In this document: positions 59,918-64,000 of the stretch, piece by piece
Layout of the letters: the number at the start of each line of letters is the position of its first letter
Position numbering within the stretch: position 1 is the first letter of the stretch
Notes under the pieces: generated by a model
Seen by the model: only the letters and a program-made list of their open reading frames with translations
Told to the model about the DNA's origin: nothing
The model's database searches: none
Program-made: the position numbers and the translations under genes
Assembly: GCF_007971525.1 (NCBI RefSeq)
Contig: NZ_CP042437.1
Span: 4,030,001-4,094,000, forward strand
Direction of reading: 5' to 3'
DNA length: 64,000 nucleotides
DNA from: Mucilaginibacter ginsenosidivorax
GTDB lineage: Bacteria; Bacteroidota; Bacteroidia; Sphingobacteriales; Sphingobacteriaceae

Positions 59918-62506
59918 ATGAATAAACACTACGCCTTACTATCAATGATGTTACTTGCAGGGAGTACACTATTTGCCCAAAGCAATAAAAAAGCAAAAGA
60001 TACTACCGCCAAAAGAAATGATACCACGCAAATTAAAAAGCAGGAGCTTGGGGAAGTTGTGGTATCCGCATCGCGCATCAGCGAAAATATTTTACGGTCG
60101 CCGGTAAGTATCGAGAAAATAACCGCCGCCGATTTCAGACGATCTGCCGCACCATCGTTTTTTGACGCGCTGGAAAATGTGAAAGGCGTACAACTGATAA
60201 CCCCCAGCCTGGGCTTCAGGATCATCAATACCCGCGGCTTTGCCAATACTACCAACGTTCGTTTTACCCAACTGGTTGATGGGGTTGATAACCAGGCACC
60301 CCACATTGGCGCCCCAATTGGCGACGCCATGGGGCCGAGCGACCTGGATATTGAAAGTGTGGAGATCATCCCCGGCACGGCATCGGCATTATATGGCTTG
60401 AATGCCATCAACGGGCTGGCCAATTTTATCACCAAAGATCCTTTCACCAGCCAGGGCATCAGTATTCAGCAAAAAACAGGTATCAACCATATTGGCGATT
60501 CGGAGACATCTGCAAAGCTGTTTTCTGAAACCAGTTTCAGGCTGGCCAAGGCTATCTCCAAAAAGTTCGCCTTTAAAATAAACGGAACTTATACTACGGG
60601 ATATGATTGGATTGCCGATAACCGCACCGATTTAAATGCTGCTGCCAACGCAAAATTAGGTATTGCCGGCGGCCCCGACAACCCCGGTTACGACCCGGTG
60701 AATGGCTATGGTAACGAATCATCCGACAGGAAAACCGTAACGCTTGGCGATAAACAATATTCCATTGCCCGCACCGGCTACGCCGAAAAAGATGTAACCA
60801 GTTACAACCTGCACAACGTAAAGGTTGATGTTGGCCTGGCTTATAAAATTAATGATAATACCCGCTTAACTTACACCTACCGTTTTGCCGACCTGGATAA
60901 TATTTACCAGCGTGCCAACCGTTTTAGACTTTCGGGTTATGTTTTGCAGCAACACGCGCTTGAGCTGAAGAATAACATTTACCAGGTACGGGCCTACTGG
61001 ACCAGCGAAAATACCGGCAAATCATACAACCTGCGTTCGGCCGGCGAAAATATCGACCGTAATTATAAAGATGATAATACCTGGTATGCCGATTTTACCA
61101 AAGGTTTTAATACCGCCACGTCCGCAGGTGCTACCGTGCCACAGGCTTTGCAACAGGCACGTCAGCTGGCCGACGCCGGCCGCTACCAGCCCGGAACTGC
61201 GGCATTTAAAGCTACGCTTGATAAACTGGCCGATATCAATAACTGGGATGTTGGCGCCGCATTGCGGGTTAAGGATGATATGTGGCATGCCGAAGGGCAG
61301 GTGGATATCTCAAACGCCATTTCATCAACGTTTAAAAAACAAACAGGTCTTGAACTGATGGCAGGTTTTGATCATCGCACCTACATCATCCACCCGGATG
61401 GTAACTATTTTATTAATTATGTAAAGGGCCAGGAATACAGCAATCTTGATTACAGCAAGACCGGCGGCTTCGCCCAGGTAGCCAAATCACTTTTTGATAA
61501 TGAGTTAAAGCTGTCGGCTACCCTGCGCGCTGATAAAAACGACTACTTTAGCCTGAAACTGAACCCTCGTTTCACTGCTGTGTTTTCGCCTATACCAGAG
61601 CAAAATTTCCGGGTGTCGTTCCAGAGTGGTTATCGTTTCCCAAGTATTTTTGAGGCTTTTAGTAATGTAAACAGCGGTGGTGTAAAAAGGGTTGGTGGTT
61701 TAAGGGTGGTATCAAACGGGGTGTTTGAAAATTCCTATGTGCGTACGTCGATAGATGCTTTCCAGGCAGCAGTTAAAAATGATTTTAACGCGGGCATGTC
61801 AACCAGCGCGGCTATCGAAAAAGAAAAAGGTCTGCTTAAAAAGAATACCTATACCTACCTGCAGCCCGAGCACATCAACTCGTTTGAGGCAGGCTATAAG
61901 TCGTTGTTTTTTAATGGCGACCTGAGTGTGGATGCCGATTTTTACTACAACCGTTACAATAATTTTATAGGGCAGATTGAACTGAACGTACCCGGAACCA
62001 CCAAGCCCGATTCAATCCCTTACTACCTGAACGACAAAACCAAACAAGCCCGTTACCGGGTATGGACAAACTCGCAAAGTGTGGTTTACAATATTGGCGG
62101 CAGCCTGGGTTTATCCTATCGCCTATGGCAAAAATATATTTTGACCGGAAATGTATCGTACGCCAAACTACAGCGCACCGCCAACGAGGATGCCCTGGAA
62201 GATGGTTTTAATACCCCGCAATGGATCACTAATTACTCTTTTGGCGGTAATCATGTTGTTGGCAATTTTGGCTTTAATGCCACCTATAAATGGCAAAGCG
62301 GTTTTTACTGGCAATCGTTTTTGGTTAATGGCAATGTAGCATCATACGGTACTATTGATGCCCAGGTCAATTACGATTTTGTAAAAACCGGCCTTAATGT
62401 AAAAGTTGGGGCCAGTAACCTTACCAATCAATATTACTATTCGTTTTTAGGCGGCCCGGCTATTGGCGGCTTTTATTATACAACGCTTACGCTGAATATA
62501 AAATAG
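59918..62506 (+). CDS. TonB-dependent outer-membrane receptor
   Basis: 862 residues. Signal peptide (ending GSTLFAQS), TonB-box-like ELGEVVVSASR, plug domain at about 45-170 (FDALENVKGVQLITPS, FTQLVDGVDNQAPH, VEIIPGTASALYG), then a 22-strand barrel ending in GGFYYTTLTLNIK with an aromatic or Ile/Lys end. No SusD partner is present. The next gene upstream is a ModE-like regulator, so molybdate, tungstate or a related complex is a plausible substrate (inferred). Confidence 0.93.
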   Translation: MNKHYALLSMMLLAGSTLFAQSNKKAKDTTAKRNDTTQIKKQELGEVVVSASRISENILRSPVSIEKITAADFRRSAAPSFFDALENVKGVQLITPSLGFRIINTRGFANTTNVRFTQLVDGVDNQAPHIGAPIGDAMGPSDLDIESVEIIPGTASALYGLNAINGLANFITKDPFTSQGISIQQKTGINHIGDSETSAKLFSETSFRLAKAISKKFAFKINGTYTTGYDWIADNRTDLNAAANAKLGIAGGPDNPGYDPVNGYGNESSDRKTVTLGDKQYSIARTGYAEKDVTSYNLHNVKVDVGLAYKINDNTRLTYTYRFADLDNIYQRANRFRLSGYVLQQHALELKNNIYQVRAYWTSENTGKSYNLRSAGENIDRNYKDDNTWYADFTKGFNTATSAGATVPQALQQARQLADAGRYQPGTAAFKATLDKLADINNWDVGAALRVKDDMWHAEGQVDISNAISSTFKKQTGLELMAGFDHRTYIIHPDGNYFINYVKGQEYSNLDYSKTGGFAQVAKSLFDNELKLSATLRADKNDYFSLKLNPRFTAVFSPIPEQNFRVSFQSGYRFPSIFEAFSNVNSGGVKRVGGLRVVSNGVFENSYVRTSIDAFQAAVKNDFNAGMSTSAAIEKEKGLLKKNTYTYLQPEHINSFEAGYKSLFFNGDLSVDADFYYNRYNNFIGQIELNVPGTTKPDSIPYYLNDKTKQARYRVWTNSQSVVYNIGGSLGLSYRLWQKYILTGNVSYAKLQRTANEDALEDGFNTPQWITNYSFGGNHVVGNFGFNATYKWQSGFYWQSFLVNGNVASYGTIDAQVNYDFVKTGLNVKVGASNLTNQYYYSFLGGPAIGGFYYTTLTLNIK

Positions 62507-62556
62507 GTTAGGGAGTGAAGTGAAATTCCATAATATTTGCTTAAACGCTGGTTAAC

Positions 62557-62667
62557 GACTCACCCCGGCTACGCTGCGCTGGCCGATCCTCTCTACGGCT
62601 GCGCCGCATAGAGGGTAACCTCCATTTTTTTCACCCTCTTTGCGGCGTAGCCTCGACCGGGTGAGTC
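62557..62667. repeat. palindromic element after the TonB receptor
   Basis: Facing arms GACTCACCCCGGCTACGC (about 62557-62574) and GCGTAGCCTCGACCGGGTGAGTC-like bases (about 62645-62667, two interruptions), with inner arms GGCTGCGCCGCATAGAGGG and CCCTCTTTGCGGCGTAGCC. GC-rich relative to the surrounding DNA. Could also act as a terminator. Confidence 0.75.
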
Positions 62668-62795
62668 TTCGCCGCCATGCGATATGCGTCAAATTGCAGG
62701 CATTTTTTATTCAAGCTAAAACAAAGCGTGTATTTTATTGATTAACACTTTGTTTATCTAATTTTAATCCGAAACCTTGTTTCGCTGCATCCTGT

Positions 62796-64000
62796 ATGAA
62801 GAAATTTCTGCTAATCCTTTTTGTAAGCCTTTGCTCCCCGCATGTTAATGCCCAAAATGCCAGCCAGCAATACCGGCTGATTGGGAAAAACTATACCGAG
62901 ATCAAAAATTACTACCTGTTAAACCTGCTCCAAAACTATGCACCGGCCACTAAGCTTATTGGCAGCGATGCTATTTTGGCACGCATGGCACAGGCTAAGC
63001 TTAAAAATATACAGGATTCATTAAAGGCGAATAAGGGTTTTCGTAGCATTATACAACCGTTAAAATTTTCGGAGCAGGAAATAAAAACAGCCGGCGACAG
63101 GCTTTTTGCTTTATACAAACCTAATAATGCGTTGGGCCTGCTGGTTAAAAGCCATTTAATCCCTTCGGGCTGTTATATTAAATACGATTCGCTGGCGCCG
63201 GCCGCAATGCTGGTAAAAGCCTGGGAGCAGGATGCCCTGGCTATAAACCACACCATTGAGGTGTATGCCGAAGGTAAAAAGCCCAACTTCCCGGATGTGG
63301 ATTCTATCAACTTTAATGTATACCGCAATACTTACCCCAGGTTAATTGCCGATGGGGCTACAGCCATTGTTAAAAAATGCAGCAGTACAAAGCTTTTTTA
63401 TCTGCCATCGTTAAATTATGCCCTGCACAGTTTGGATATAAATGGCCGCAACGATGCCGCCAACGACGAACCTCTGGAGCAAAAGGCCAACAAAGCAGCT
63501 TACAACCGGCTAAAAACCATCAACTGGAAAAAATATCGATATACTTTGATCCTCGTGCCTGGTGAGGGACCCGATAAGCCAGGGGTATCCATAAGTAAGG
63601 GGAGTATTGAGCGCTGTAAAATAGCCGCCTTAAAATTTGCACAGGGTTTAACGCCGTTCATTATGGTGTCTGGTGGCAGGGTACACCCTTTTAAGACCCG
63701 GTTTGCCGAGGCCGAGGAAATGAAAAAGTACCTGGTTAATCAATTGAAAATTCCCGAAAATGGCATTTTTATCGAGCCCCAGGCACGCCATACTACCACC
63801 AACCTGCGCAATTGCGCACGGCTGATATTCAGGTACGGCATGCCTTTTAACAAGCCTTTTATCACATCGACCAATAAAATACAGAGCTATTATATCTCGT
63901 ACATGGATAAGCGCTGCGTAGCCGACCTGGGCTACGTGCCATACTCCCTTGGAAGGCGATTATCAAATACCGAGCAGGAGTTTTACCCCAATATCGCATC
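62796..64000 (+). CDS. YdcF-type (DUF218) exported protein, cut by window end
   Basis: The frame is open from ATG 62796 to the end, at least 401 residues. Signal peptide MKKFLLILFVSLCSPHVNAQ. The C-terminal half has DUF218 motifs: YTLILVPGEGPDKPG, FIMVSGGRVHPFKTRFAEAEEMKKYL and IFIEPQARHTTTNLRNCARL. Family members ElyC, SanA and YdcF are envelope proteins connected with cell-wall or polysaccharide precursor handling. About 250 N-terminal residues form an additional region with no recognised domain. Function here unknown. Confidence 0.8.
   Translation, partial: MKKFLLILFVSLCSPHVNAQNASQQYRLIGKNYTEIKNYYLLNLLQNYAPATKLIGSDAILARMAQAKLKNIQDSLKANKGFRSIIQPLKFSEQEIKTAGDRLFALYKPNNALGLLVKSHLIPSGCYIKYDSLAPAAMLVKAWEQDALAINHTIEVYAEGKKPNFPDVDSINFNVYRNTYPRLIADGATAIVKKCSSTKLFYLPSLNYALHSLDINGRNDAANDEPLEQKANKAAYNRLKTINWKKYRYTLILVPGEGPDKPGVSISKGSIERCKIAALKFAQGLTPFIMVSGGRVHPFKTRFAEAEEMKKYLVNQLKIPENGIFIEPQARHTTTNLRNCARLIFRYGMPFNKPFITSTNKIQSYYISYMDKRCVADLGYVPYSLGRRLSNTEQEFYPNIA

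Noticed and set aside
59929..60459. 176-codon open frame antisense to the start of the TonB receptor
   Set aside because: The plug domain is clearly encoded on the plus strand.

Overview
The window looks like a chromosomal segment of a Bacteroidota bacterium of the Sphingobacteriaceae, most likely Mucilaginibacter or a close relative (inferred from protein families and codon style, not from a marker-gene search). The signs are a type IX secretion sorting domain of the gliding-motility type, TonB-dependent uptake, a DUF5687 ABC permease, TAnnTTTG-type promoter boxes instead of strong Shine-Dalgarno sites, and Bacteroidota-style palindromic intergenic repeats. No rRNA, tRNA, CRISPR array, transposase or prophage was seen.

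Layout. 1-8.7 kb: end of an unknown gene, a TerC exporter, PgpA, a MacB-like permease, a thioredoxin-fold protein, an IscA-type Fe-S protein, a methylmalonyl-CoA mutase catalytic subunit lacking its B12 domain, and dnaA after an AT-rich, origin-like spacer. 8.8-12.7 kb: an OmpW-type barrel and a large PKD-repeat protein with a T9SS type B tail. 13.3-19.8 kb: an arabinose-polymer hydrolase cluster (three GH43 proteins and one GH51) with no SusC/SusD pair. 19.9-25.2 kb: two large unusual genes, a 1138-aa propeller-plus-amphipathic-helix protein and a 580-aa protein whose start recalls the TULIP/P47 family; this is the best candidate for an undescribed system. 25.6-28.1 kb: a tight operon of response regulator, histidine kinase, membrane protein and a small soluble protein. 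29.2-34.1 kb: DUF177, rpmF, plsX, fabH, accB, accC (fatty-acid synthesis initiation), with accC broken by a one-base slip in a C8 run. 34.2-43.3 kb: tatC, rarA, an ABC pair, a Crp-like regulator, pirin, a pseudo-receiver protein and a topoisomerase III. 44-47 kb: a divergent LysR/MATE pair and a GNAT acetyltransferase. 47.3-52.2 kb: a minus-strand run nrnA, two FKBP isomerases, tatD and ansA. 52.4-58.4 kb: ndk, DUF721-recF, secreted proteins, a SUKH protein and a semialdehyde dehydrogenase. 58.8-64 kb: a small unknown gene, a ModE-like regulator followed by a TonB receptor, and a partial YdcF-type protein.

The most unusual non-coding feature is a series of intergenic spacers, from fabH to topB, built from short quasi-tandem words. 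In several of them one arm begins right after the upstream stop codon and its reverse complement ends right at the next start codon. A different word is used in each spacer. Classic palindromic (REP-like) elements also occur at about 40.7, 43.5-43.9, 47.1 and 62.6 kb, and one short palindrome has been absorbed into a coding sequence at 40.86 kb.
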